Below are positions 27,154 through 35,020 of a stretch of 64,000 nucleotides of DNA, piece by piece. This DNA is from Pelotomaculum propionicicum (GTDB lineage: Bacteria; Bacillota; Desulfotomaculia; Desulfotomaculales; Pelotomaculaceae): assembly GCF_004369225.1 (NCBI RefSeq), contig NZ_QFFZ01000007.1, positions 1-64,000 of the forward strand, written 5' to 3'. The notes below the pieces were generated by a model. That model made no database searches and had not been told where the DNA came from. It worked only from the letters and a program-made list of their open reading frames with translations. How positions within the stretch are numbered: position 1 is the first letter of the stretch; each line of letters begins with the position of its first letter. Made by a program: the position numbers and the translations under genes.

Positions 27154-28227
27154 TTAAAGAACATTATCAAACCCTTTGTCCCTTAAAGCCCCTACAACCT
27201 TTTTAATTTCCTGCACCCGGCTTTTGTGGCAGATCAGCAGGCTGTCAGCCTCATTAACCACAATTAAGTTTTCCACCCCGATCAGGGCTACGGGTTTGTC
27301 CAGGGATAAAACATAAACGTCTGAAGAGTCCAGCAAAACGCCCTGTCCCTGCAGGACATTACCGTTTTCATCTTTATCGGCATGTCTTTCCAGGGCTGTC
27401 CAGGTGCCGACATCATCCCAGCCGAAATCACCGGTCATTACCAGGACATTATCCGCCCGCTCCAGGATGCCGTAATCAACCGATATCAGGGGCAGTTCGC
27501 TGTATGCCTCTGCAAGTATTTCCTGGTACCGGCCAGTTTCCAGGCCTGCTTCCAACTTTTTTAAACCGCTGTCCAGTTGAGGAATATACTTTTCAATCAT
27601 TTTACGGATCAGGCTGATGCGCCAGACAAACATACCGCTGTTCCACAGATAATTTCCCCCGGATAAAAACTTCACAGCCGTATCATAATCGGGCTTTTCT
27701 AAAAAACTGATGACCCGGCAGGCCTGGTTGCCGTAAAAAGTATCGAACAAGTCACCGCGGTGGATATAGCCGTAGCCTGTTTCAGGGCTGTGCGGGGTTA
27801 TACCCAGGGTGACTATAGCGTCAGACTTAACCGCTGCAGCCGCGGCGCTTTTCAATATGTCCTGAAAACGGGGGGTATTGCCTATATAATGATCGGCAGG
27901 CAGCACCATCATAACTTCCCCGGGGTTTTTACGGCCCAGGTGCAGGGCGGCCAGCCCTATCGCCGCGGCTGTATCCCGCCCGAAAGGCTCAATGATTATG
28001 TTTTCCCGGGGCAGGAGAGGGATCTGTTCGCAAATGATCCCGGTGAATTCAGACCCTGTCACAATATATGTGTTGTCTATGCCGACTAGGCCTTCAACCC
28101 TTTCCACGGTCAACTGCAGCATTGTTTTTTCGCCGATTAGTTTCAGAAATTGTTTGGGATTCTTAACCCTGCTGCGCGGCCAGAACCTTTCACCCCTGCC
28201 GCCGGCCATAATAACCGCGTATGGCAT
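27154..28227 (-). CDS. manC: Mannose-1-phosphate guanylyltransferase
   Basis: 357 aa. MAGGRGERFWPRSR at 7-20 is the nucleotidyltransferase signature, with ETGYGYI and FLEKPD further on (sugar and metal site). It makes GDP-mannose from mannose-1-phosphate and GTP. The C-terminal isomerase domain of bifunctional enzymes is absent. GGGGAG lies 7 bases before ATG. It is first gene of the GDP-mannose operon with the phosphohexomutase, and supplies surface polysaccharide or glycoprotein sugar. Confidence 0.93.
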   Translation of the reverse strand: MPYAVIMAGGRGERFWPRSRVKNPKQFLKLIGEKTMLQLTVERVEGLVGIDNTYIVTGSEFTGIICEQIPLLPRENIIIEPFGRDTAAAIGLAALHLGRKNPGEVMMVLPADHYIGNTPRFQDILKSAAAAAVKSDAIVTLGITPHSPETGYGYIHRGDLFDTFYGNQACRVISFLEKPDYDTAVKFLSGGNYLWNSGMFVWRISLIRKMIEKYIPQLDSGLKKLEAGLETGRYQEILAEAYSELPLISVDYGILERADNVLVMTGDFGWDDVGTWTALERHADKDENGNVLQGQGVLLDSSDVYVLSLDKPVALIGVENLIVVNEADSLLICHKSRVQEIKKVVGALRDKGFDNVL

Positions 28228-28414
28228 TATGTAACTCCCCTTTCAGTAAAAACAATTATATCATATTAAGTCTATTTTTGGATCACAGAAATTTCCAAGA
28301 GGTTGTCATGCACGGAACCATAAAGGTGCTTTCAAGTTGTATTATAAATAATTGTGGTTTATAATTTGAAGAGAAAACAGGTTTTAAGTATTTGATCCAA
28401 GAAGGGGAATTTTA

Positions 28415-28723
28415 GTGAACAATTCACGCATTCTTTTAATTCTATTTGCGGTTGCTTTTCTGGCAATTCAGGTCATTAGCTACATGGGCGGGATATCCAA
28501 GCACCAGGAGAGGACAGTAAAGCTGGAAAAACAGCTGGTGCAATTTGAAACAAAAGGAGCGTATATTGATTTAAAGTCCGACCCGGCGGTAAAACTCCGG
28601 GAAGAGAAAGCCAGGTTTAAGGCTGAAACACTTAGCTTTGTGCTAAAAGTGCTGGTCATTTCAGGGGCGACAGCGTTTGTGTACGCCTTAATTAAAAGGG
28701 AGCGAAAGCAGAGAGACGGGTAA
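28415..28723 (+). CDS. Small membrane protein with two helices
   Basis: 102 aa. A hydrophobic helix at 5-25, a charged and probably coiled middle (30-75) and a second helix at 76-95, followed by basic residues. Not recognised. GTG start with AAGGGGAAT seven bases upstream. It ends directly in a terminator, so it is monocistronic. The spore-coat gene follows, but nothing links the two functionally. Confidence 0.7.
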   Translation: MNNSRILLILFAVAFLAIQVISYMGGISKHQERTVKLEKQLVQFETKGAYIDLKSDPAVKLREEKARFKAETLSFVLKVLVISGATAFVYALIKRERKQRDG

Positions 28724-28747
28724 GAGCGGTGCTGCCGCTCTTTTTTT
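28723..28747 (+). terminator. Terminator after small membrane protein gene
   Basis: AGAGCGG and CCGCTCT form a 7-bp stem with TGCTG loop and a run of seven T. The stop codon TAA abuts the stem. Confidence 0.85.
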
Positions 28748-28823
28748 GTGGGGGCTGGTATATTTTTTCGATCCGTTAACAGAATATATATTGGAACTAG
28801 AAAATGAACTGGGGGTAGGATTA

Positions 28824-29381
28824 ATGAAATTAGGCGCACAGGAACTAATTGAAATGCATGAAGTATTAAATGAATCGGTATCCATGATCGAACACTACGC
28901 CATGTATCTAAATGTTTGCCAGGATCCCGAACTGCGCCGGATACTCGATCGCCAGCAGCGGCACATGATTGACTCATACAACGCCAAAGTGAATATGTCG
29001 CAGAACCAGGGAATGGATATAACCGGGATCCCCCGGCCGGCTATGGGAACCGGCACAGCCGGCATATCCATGGAAGGGCGGCCGGAATACGGCACGCGGG
29101 CGGCAGTCAGAACAGACGCCTTGGTTCTAAACGACCGCGCTATCGCCTCAGGCGCCATGATTTTCCATAGGTGCGGAGCAGTTAAATCTACAAATGCCGC
29201 CCTGGTGTGCACAGACCCGCAGCTGCGCAACTTCCTTTCAACAGCCGCTAAATCCTGCATAGAGATGGCTTTTGAACTTTCGCAGTATATGAGTTATAAA
29301 GGGTGGCGCCCCGCCGGTATGGCGCAGCCGCATCTAATGGCCCAGGCGCAGCAGACTTACCAGACTCAGACCGGGCATTAA
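28824..29381 (+). CDS. CotF-like spore coat protein
   Basis: 185 aa from ATG 28824, after GGGGGTAGGA. It has an N-terminal helical block (LGAQELIEMHEVLNESVSMIEHY) and a C-terminal helical block (DRAIASGAMIFHRCGAV through SCIEMAFELSQYM), separated by a glycine/proline-rich linker. This pattern, with a GWRPAGMAQP-like end, resembles the coat-associated CotF family. The in-frame extension to 28746 has no ribosome site and overlaps the terminator. Expected in the outer spore layers under mother-cell control. Confidence 0.78.
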   Translation: MKLGAQELIEMHEVLNESVSMIEHYAMYLNVCQDPELRRILDRQQRHMIDSYNAKVNMSQNQGMDITGIPRPAMGTGTAGISMEGRPEYGTRAAVRTDALVLNDRAIASGAMIFHRCGAVKSTNAALVCTDPQLRNFLSTAAKSCIEMAFELSQYMSYKGWRPAGMAQPHLMAQAQQTYQTQTGH

Positions 29382-29420
29382 CACGCAAGCTGTAGGTGCG
29401 ACTTTAGTCGTCAGTGGAAT

Positions 29421-29453
29421 GGGGACACATCGGCTAATGAACGGGGACACATC
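29421..29453. repeat. GGGGACACATC direct repeats
   Basis: GGGGACACATC occurs twice, 22 bases apart, between the coat gene and its terminator. Same core as the palindromic elements at 25.4 and 63.4 kb. A GGTGCGACTTTAGTCG hairpin sits just before it. Confidence 0.55.
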
Positions 29454-29456
29454 TGA

Positions 29457-29487
29457 AGCCCCACCTGTGTGGGGCTCATGCTTTTTT
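29457..29487 (+). terminator. Terminator downstream of the coat gene
   Basis: AGCCCCAC and GTGGGGCT form an 8-bp stem with CTGT loop, followed after four bases by TTTTTT. Confidence 0.8.
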
Positions 29488-29504
29488 CCGGCCGTAAGCT
29501 TGGC

Positions 29505-29774
29505 CTATATTCTGAGAAATACCAGGCAGACCAGCGCCAGACCCAGCAAAACCGCCCCTGCCGCGGCAAAGACAGCGATAGACCTGGTTTTCCCGTGTGC
29601 CGCGGCCAGTTGAGTGAGATTGTGTTCCAAGGCGGCGGCCTTCTGGCTGATTTCGCTTATCTCCCTGTTAAAGCTGTCCATTTTATCCGCCGAGGGCGCC
29701 ACCATCTTTTTATGGATGGTTGAGGCCAGCGACTTTACCAGTTCCGATTGCTGCTGCGGCTGCTTAGCTTTCAT
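29505..29774 (-). CDS. Tail-anchored small protein of dynamin operon
   Basis: 89 aa. A polar, probably coiled stretch (10-60) is followed by a single C-terminal hydrophobic helix (about 66-88, AVFAAAGAVLLGLALVCLVF), so it should be tail-anchored with its coiled part in the cytosol. It is last of four genes; its ATG overlaps the 99-aa gene by 11 bases. I do not recognise a family. A membrane anchor or adaptor for the GTPase is the simplest reading, by inference. Confidence 0.75.
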   Translation of the reverse strand: MKAKQPQQQSELVKSLASTIHKKMVAPSADKMDSFNREISEISQKAAALEHNLTQLAAAHGKTRSIAVFAAAGAVLLGLALVCLVFLRI

Positions 29775-30063
29775 CGGGAGTCCCCCCGCCGGCCTGGTTG
29801 ATCGCGTCTCTTAGGGCAGCCAGGATCACCAGCGGCAATTTTTGGACTTCATTTTCAAGTGCATCAAGCCTCTCCAAAAGCTCAGCCAATCTGGCCTGGT
29901 TATGTGCTTCCAGTTCATCAAGGAGCCCTGCTATTCTGGTATTCCCCTCCATCACAGGTTTAACCAGCCTTGTCTTTAAGCCCAAAAGGATATCTGTGAG
30001 CATTTTCTGGATTACTTCATCACCTGCTTTTTCAGCAACTAAACTCCCGGTTTTTAAATTCAT
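29764..30063 (-). CDS. Coiled-coil small protein of dynamin operon
   Basis: 99 aa, soluble. Residues about 40-80 form an amphipathic helix with heptad leucines (LLDELEAHNQARLAELLERLDALENEV, which I count as two coils). AAAGGGGATG precedes the ATG. It follows the 64-aa gene by 17 bases and overlaps the next. Unrecognised family. Heteromer formation with the neighbouring small proteins or with the GTPase stalk is plausible. Confidence 0.72.
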   Translation of the reverse strand: MNLKTGSLVAEKAGDEVIQKMLTDILLGLKTRLVKPVMEGNTRIAGLLDELEAHNQARLAELLERLDALENEVQKLPLVILAALRDAINQAGGGTPDES

Positions 30064-30080
30064 AAAACTACATCCCCTTT

Positions 30081-30275
30081 CTATATTTTATTGACTGCCT
30101 CGCTGAATAATTTGAGCAGCTTTTCGGTCTCTCTGCGGCAGTGAGCTTCCAGAGCGGCCGTGAAGCTATTTTCCATGTCCTGCAGCAGGCTTCTCCTTAT
30201 TTCGCTGCCGGCGCGGTGGCCCACTTCACCGATAATTCTTTTCAGCCGCTCGTCCAAAATTCGTGCGTTTTCCAC
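30081..30275 (-). CDS. Helical 64-aa protein of dynamin operon
   Basis: 64 aa, all helical and charged, with heptad-like spacing around LLQDMENSFTAALEAH and ETEKLLKLFSEAV. GTG start 5 bases past the GTPase stop, with the ribosome site GGGAGG inside the end of that gene, so translation is coupled. Not recognised. The strict coupling suggests it is made in proportion to the GTPase. Confidence 0.72.
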   Translation of the reverse strand: MENARILDERLKRIIGEVGHRAGSEIRRSLLQDMENSFTAALEAHCRRETEKLLKLFSEAVNKI

Positions 30276-30280
30276 TTAAA

Positions 30281-32623
30281 TCAAAACCTCCCGGCGTCAA
30301 AAATTGAGTTGCGGATATCTTTCAGTTTTCTCTTGGATGCCCTTAGAATTTCCCACGCTTCCCGCAGGCTTTTTTTAGCCCCGGCGGTCAGCTGCTCTTC
30401 CAGGCACAGGCTGTCTATGGCCAGGGCAGCTGCATCCAGGCTGGCATACAGCTGGTTTGCTTTGACCAGGTAAAAGTTCCTGCCGCGGTAGGTTAGAATA
30501 GTTTGCTCCAAACTTTTTAACAGGGTACTCATTCCGCTTTCTGCCCCGGTAAGCCCTTGCAAGGCGGAGATCAGAAAAACCCTGGGCTTGTGGTCGCCTG
30601 ATCTGACTTTATTTTCAGTACCGGCCAGCGCACGGGTCACAAAATTGTATACCGTTTCACGCTGCAGCGCGGTCAGAGTGTCGGCAAAGTTAATTACATA
30701 GAAGAGCCCGCCGCTTTTTTTGACATATGCCTCGTCTGTACAGACCTGCCGGGTGCAGAATAAGTCCTGATAGCTGTCCCTGTCCATCTTATTCAGGATA
30801 TGTTTACCGTTGAGAAAAAACAGGTAAGCGTCTCCCTGCAGGATAGAGCGGGCTGTTTTCTCATAATGGCGCCTGTGAATCCAATCCAGACCAGGTGTAT
30901 CGACCAGGACCGCCAGTTTCAAAAAATCGGAGGGGTGCTCAATTTCCACTTTTTCGATCATAAAAGCACTGTCGGCTCCCAGGGTGTTCCAGAAGGATTG
31001 AAGCAGATCAGGCTTTTCAAGATCAAAACCACGGGAGCCAGGGCTACTAAAAGTCAACCTCACTTTTTGCAGCAGCTTTTTCCTGGCCAGCCGTTTCCAG
31101 GGGAGCCGCTTGAAAACCTCCGGGACAGCCCTGTCACCGGCTGCCCGGGCAAAAGCTCCGGCAGCAAAAAGCTCCTTAGCCTCCCTGAGCATGCCTGCTA
31201 TTTTAAACCTGTCCGCTGGTACAAACTGGCCGTCCACATATGCTTCAAGTTTGGAGATGCCGGAATCACCGGTCATGACTATTCTTGCCAGGGCGGCTGC
31301 AGCCCCGGAGTCCAGGACCGCTTCATCCCCGACACGTTCAATGATGCTGATCACACTCTGAAGAGGGGTGTATATGACAGCGCGTTTCCGGCTGCCGCCG
31401 GCAACAGTAGTTACCGCGGCAGTGGTTGGCCCGTCTCCGGCCGGCAGGAGATTTTCTTTTAACAGAGCGTTGATAAAAGTTGACTTGCCGGTTGAAAAGC
31501 CCCCTGAAACCACTATCGTGAATCTTTCCTGCGCAATCTGGCTGTAGAGCCTTTCCAGCGTGGGCCTGTCCAGATAATCTGTTACAGCGGCATCATCTAA
31601 AAGTTGCCTTATTAAGTCTAAAAGAGCCTGGCGGTTGGCCCTGATATCCGCTGTGCGCGGGCGAAAGGACCGGCCGGAGGGATTCATATTTTTTCCACCA
31701 AGATTGGAGGAATTCATTGATTCAATCTGCTTAGTCAGTTCCTTTGAGAATACGGGAATGGAATGAATTACTTGACCGGCCGCTAAAACGGCACGGGAAA
31801 TCTCATAAACACTCCAGATCTCGGACAAAAAAAGTGCTTCGTCTTTTATTCCGGCTGTTTTTTTTATTCTGGCGGGGATTTCCAAGTCGATTTTTTTCAG
31901 GTTAGCTGTGGCCTGCCGCAAAGTTTCCCTGATTAACTCCAGTTCCAGGAAAAGGCGCAGGGTTTCAATGTTATCAGCATCCAGGGTGTTTATGGTGTTT
32001 AGCCTCACCAGGCTGAAAAATATTTTTCTCAGTGCTGCCGCGGTTGCTGCGAGGGAGGTGCCGTCACTTACCCCAAGGTTGCAGTTCAGCCAGAAAGAGA
32101 TGTCACCTAAGTTTTTGCTTTGCCAGAGTTTGGCCAGCCTGGACAGGAACAACTGGTTAAAGTCCTCGATCCCCCTCTGGTGGAAAAGGTAGATTATTTT
32201 ATCGGCCTCCCGCGCGGCTTTTTCAGCCAGTTCGCAGGAATTTTTGTTAAGTGAATCAATGCCCGGGGTGTCCAGCAAAAGGCATTTTTTTAATAGAGGG
32301 GAGGGCACCTGAATATTCAATCTGCCTCCGGCAGGCTTTTCCCTCTCTAAATATGAATGCAGGTGAGCCGGCTCAAAAAAAACTGCTTTTTTGGAGGTGC
32401 CTGACAGGGACGCCCTGAAAGAAATCCCGTAATCAAAGCAGATCAGGCAGGAAGTGGTGGGGATAATCCCCACCGGGCTGATCTCCATGCCAAGCAAACG
32501 GTTTACCAGTGTAGACTTGCCCGAGTTGAAAGAACCAAGGATGGCTACAACGGGCTTGGCCGCCTTGTCGATAAACCCGTTCAGTGTCTCACACTTTTCA
32601 ATAAGCGCTGATAAATCGTTCAT
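30281..32623 (-). CDS. Dynamin-like protein with two GTPase domains
   Basis: 780 aa. The first G domain has P-loop GSFNSGKST at 30-38, switch GIIPTTS and DTPGIDSLN near 117. The second has GGFSTGKST near 375, GPTTAAVT and DTPGLDWIHR near 573. Both lack a canonical NKxD: the corresponding places read NCNLG and NFADT. Helical stretches after each G domain are the expected stalk parts. Fusion of two dynamin units recalls Bacillus DynA, but this protein is about a third shorter. No membrane helix; membrane contact may come from the tail-anchored partner encoded downstream. First gene of a four-gene operon. Membrane remodelling or stress/phage protection are the roles known for bacterial dynamins. 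Confidence 0.85.
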   Translation of the reverse strand: MNDLSALIEKCETLNGFIDKAAKPVVAILGSFNSGKSTLVNRLLGMEISPVGIIPTTSCLICFDYGISFRASLSGTSKKAVFFEPAHLHSYLEREKPAGGRLNIQVPSPLLKKCLLLDTPGIDSLNKNSCELAEKAAREADKIIYLFHQRGIEDFNQLFLSRLAKLWQSKNLGDISFWLNCNLGVSDGTSLAATAAALRKIFFSLVRLNTINTLDADNIETLRLFLELELIRETLRQATANLKKIDLEIPARIKKTAGIKDEALFLSEIWSVYEISRAVLAAGQVIHSIPVFSKELTKQIESMNSSNLGGKNMNPSGRSFRPRTADIRANRQALLDLIRQLLDDAAVTDYLDRPTLERLYSQIAQERFTIVVSGGFSTGKSTFINALLKENLLPAGDGPTTAAVTTVAGGSRKRAVIYTPLQSVISIIERVGDEAVLDSGAAAALARIVMTGDSGISKLEAYVDGQFVPADRFKIAGMLREAKELFAAGAFARAAGDRAVPEVFKRLPWKRLARKKLLQKVRLTFSSPGSRGFDLEKPDLLQSFWNTLGADSAFMIEKVEIEHPSDFLKLAVLVDTPGLDWIHRRHYEKTARSILQGDAYLFFLNGKHILNKMDRDSYQDLFCTRQVCTDEAYVKKSGGLFYVINFADTLTALQRETVYNFVTRALAGTENKVRSGDHKPRVFLISALQGLTGAESGMSTLLKSLEQTILTYRGRNFYLVKANQLYASLDAAALAIDSLCLEEQLTAGAKKSLREAWEILRASKRKLKDIRNSIFDAGRF

Positions 32624-32839
32624 ATTAAGCGCCCCCAGCTGGTATGGAAAATGTTACTTAAGAATCTATATATTAGAGAAGAATCTATTTTATGACATTA
32701 TAAAAGATTATGTAAAATGTTTTATATCAATTTTTAACAAGTCATCCGGTTAAGATAGTAAAGACTAAAATGATAAGTATGAGCTGAACAGTTTAAACTA
32801 TGAGAGTGATTTCGGAAAGTCGGTTTGCAAAGAACGTTC

Positions 32840-32932
32840 TGTCATCGCGAGGAGCGAAAGCGACGTGGCGATCTCACAGTATAAAGCGGGGGTAAGAGCC
32901 GGAGATTGCTTCGCTTAACGCTCGCAATGACA
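32840..32932. repeat. TGTCATTGCGAGG-type palindromic repeat
   Basis: TGTCATCGCGAGGAGCG at the left pairs with CGCTCGCAATGACA at the right, with GGCGATCTC and GGAGATTGC as inner arms. This is a widespread bacterial intergenic palindrome. It fills much of the 360-base gap between the dynamin operon and the bactofilin-like gene; the rest of the gap is AT-rich with no gene seen. Confidence 0.8.
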
Positions 32933-32982
32933 AACGGTAGGACATTCCGAAATTAATCTATTATTTAAAGGGGGAAAGGCCC

Positions 32983-33585
32983 GTGTTTAAAACCAGTTAT
33001 AAGCTGATCGTGCCGGTAATGATTTTCCTTTTTGTGTTTTCCCTGGCCGCGCCTGCCGGAGCATATGAAGTCAAGACCGTGATACCCGAGGGCAAAATAC
33101 AGGGACCGCTCTTTTTGGCGGGCGAAAGCCTGGAGCTGAACGCAGACGTGGAAGGCGACGTGTTTGCGGCCGGGCAAAACGTCACTATCAACGGGAAAGT
33201 AAACGGAGACCTGCTTGCCGCAGGCAGGTCGGTCAGGATTAACGGGGAAATAACTGGTGATATCCGCTGCGCGGGGGCTGATATTGACTATAGAGGTAAA
33301 GTGGGGCAGAGTTTCACAGGGTTTGCCAGCGAAGTCAGGCTGTCGGAACGCTCCAGCGTAAACAAGGATCTCCTGCTCTTTGCAGGCAGCGCTGCATTGT
33401 CCGGTGTGATCGGACGCCAGGTACTGGGTTCAGGCGGAGCTATAAGTTTGAACGGCCCGATCGGCAGCGATGTCCGGCTCTGGGCGGTAGAAGATCTGAA
33501 GGTCGGGCCGTCGGGGAGCATTGATTTTATATTTAATCAGAAATTTGGCAAAAGGAGTCATGAAAATGTTCCTGCGTTACATTGA
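32983..33585 (+). CDS. Secreted bactofilin-like protein, probably truncated
   Basis: 200 aa. A signal peptide (about 1-27, ending AGA) is followed by short beta repeats with N/D-G turns (DVEGDVFAAGQNVTING, NGDLLAAGRSV, GEITGDIRCAG), the bactofilin/polymer-forming pattern, here exported. The repeats stop near residue 183 and the tail switches to unrelated low-GC codons. The same position marks the end of the oppositely oriented LysR frame, so the 3' part was probably replaced when the adjacent island arrived. GTG start after AAAGGGGGAAAGG. Confidence 0.72.
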   Translation: MFKTSYKLIVPVMIFLFVFSLAAPAGAYEVKTVIPEGKIQGPLFLAGESLELNADVEGDVFAAGQNVTINGKVNGDLLAAGRSVRINGEITGDIRCAGADIDYRGKVGQSFTGFASEVRLSERSSVNKDLLLFAGSAALSGVIGRQVLGSGGAISLNGPIGSDVRLWAVEDLKVGPSGSIDFIFNQKFGKRSHENVPALH

Positions 33586-34471
33586 TAAATACTCGCGCCT
33601 CATTTGAAAGGTTTGGTTCTTTTGCAGTGAGCATAATGTGGCACCATGTATAATTGCCTTTTAAGGGAATAGCAACAACATCCTTTTCAATATCCAATAA
33701 ATCCATTGCTATTGGGGATGAAAAGTAACAGGCCTTGTTGCTTTTTAAGTATGAAATACAATGATTAAACTGGGTTGAACTTAGTATTGGATTAAAAGGA
33801 ATACCATTAAGTTCAAACAGGTCCGAGATAAAACATTTTTTGGTTATTGGTGAGATATGGTATACTACCGGTATATTATTTAAATCTTTTAGGCTGATTT
33901 GCTTTTTTCTGGCTATTAGTGATTTTTTATGTGCATACAAATGTATCTTCTCTTCTTTTAATAGATAGATATTACAGTTGGTACTTTTATTTATAACATA
34001 TTGTATTTGGTTGGATAAAACGGTGCGAATACATATCTCATCGCTGATGTCTTGAGCGCTATCATTTAGATCTTTAGGATATTGTTCTATAAGAGAAAAT
34101 TTTATATGGGGGTGAGCCTGTGCAATTATCTGAGTAAGTTTTGTAATCAGGGGGCTCAAAGGTATAGGAATGTAAATGCTTAATGTACCGCTAAGGTTTA
34201 TTTCATGAGATTCCGGTTGAATATTAGTGCGTTGTTTTATGTTATTATAAATTTCAATGATGCGTTTGACATCCTGGTAGATATTCTCACCGGTCGATGT
34301 CAAAAAAATCCCGCTTTTTGTTCTTTTAAATAACTGTGTATTTAATTCTGTTTCTAAACTTTTAATCGATTTGCTAATAGCTTGCTGAGAAATATGCAGT
34401 TTTTCCCCTGCCATACTCATAGAGTTTGAATTTGAGACTTCAACAAAAATCTCCAACTGTTCCAAGCGCAC
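33533..34471 (-). CDS. LysR-family transcription regulator
   Basis: 312 aa from GTG 34471, which follows GGGGGTG by 5 bases; the open frame continues upstream but reads as non-coding. N-terminal winged helix shows LEIFVEVSNSNSMSMAGEKLHISQQAISKSIKSLE split over residues 4-38, then a substrate domain of two lobes. AT-rich codons (many ATA, TTA) differ from the flanks. Its 3' end overlaps the truncated bactofilin-like frame. Divergent from the phosphodiesterase/MFS genes, which it probably regulates in response to a small ligand. Confidence 0.88.
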   Translation of the reverse strand: MRLEQLEIFVEVSNSNSMSMAGEKLHISQQAISKSIKSLETELNTQLFKRTKSGIFLTSTGENIYQDVKRIIEIYNNIKQRTNIQPESHEINLSGTLSIYIPIPLSPLITKLTQIIAQAHPHIKFSLIEQYPKDLNDSAQDISDEICIRTVLSNQIQYVINKSTNCNIYLLKEEKIHLYAHKKSLIARKKQISLKDLNNIPVVYHISPITKKCFISDLFELNGIPFNPILSSTQFNHCISYLKSNKACYFSSPIAMDLLDIEKDVVAIPLKGNYTWCHIMLTAKEPNLSNEARVFINVTQEHFHDSFCQISD

Positions 34472-35020
34472 TTTAACACCCCCAAATTCAACTTGGATCC
34501 AGTAAGCGGAAACCGGTAAACAATTAAGACAAGGGTTGAGATACCAAAGCCAAATAAAATGTTTAGGGAAAGAGAGGAACACCATGTTGGTAATTGGTAA
34601 TGATACAAAACAACCATCAAATATAAAGGAGGGTGTCCACATAAGTATGGTAACACGGTAACTCACCAACTAGCAATCAGAAAATCTTAGCGATAGTACC
34701 TACTTTCCGTCAGCACCCACATGTGAAATCTTCACTTCCTTTTATCACACATGCCTGCAGCTTTTGCCATAATATGATTCTGTGGCATGTCCTACCATAT
34801 CTTCTCCTACTGTCAAGGATATCCGTCCCATGGCATTCTCTTTTGGTAGTACGCACAACTATTAGTTGTTGTTAAACTGCCTATTAGTAGAAATAATACT
34901 GTTTCAATACCAAGCATTGTTTATGTTAGCATTAAGAAAACATAAAAGACTTTTAGCCGAGGTGGTGCATGAGGTTTTACAGGGTATTATTTATTAAGAA
35001 AGTAAAGGAGATTTTAGACT
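34472..35020. promoter_or_regulatory. Divergent control region of the island, with palindrome
   Basis: About 550 bases between the LysR gene and the phosphodiesterase gene. AACTATTAGTT (34857-34867) is a perfect 11-bp palindrome, followed by CCTATTAGTAGAAATAATA, so a LysR operator here is plausible. TTGTTTATG near 34918 could start a promoter. On the minus strand 34750-34860 a 36-codon frame beginning near CVLPKENAMG looks protein-like and may be a gene fragment; I cannot identify it. Confidence 0.4.
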
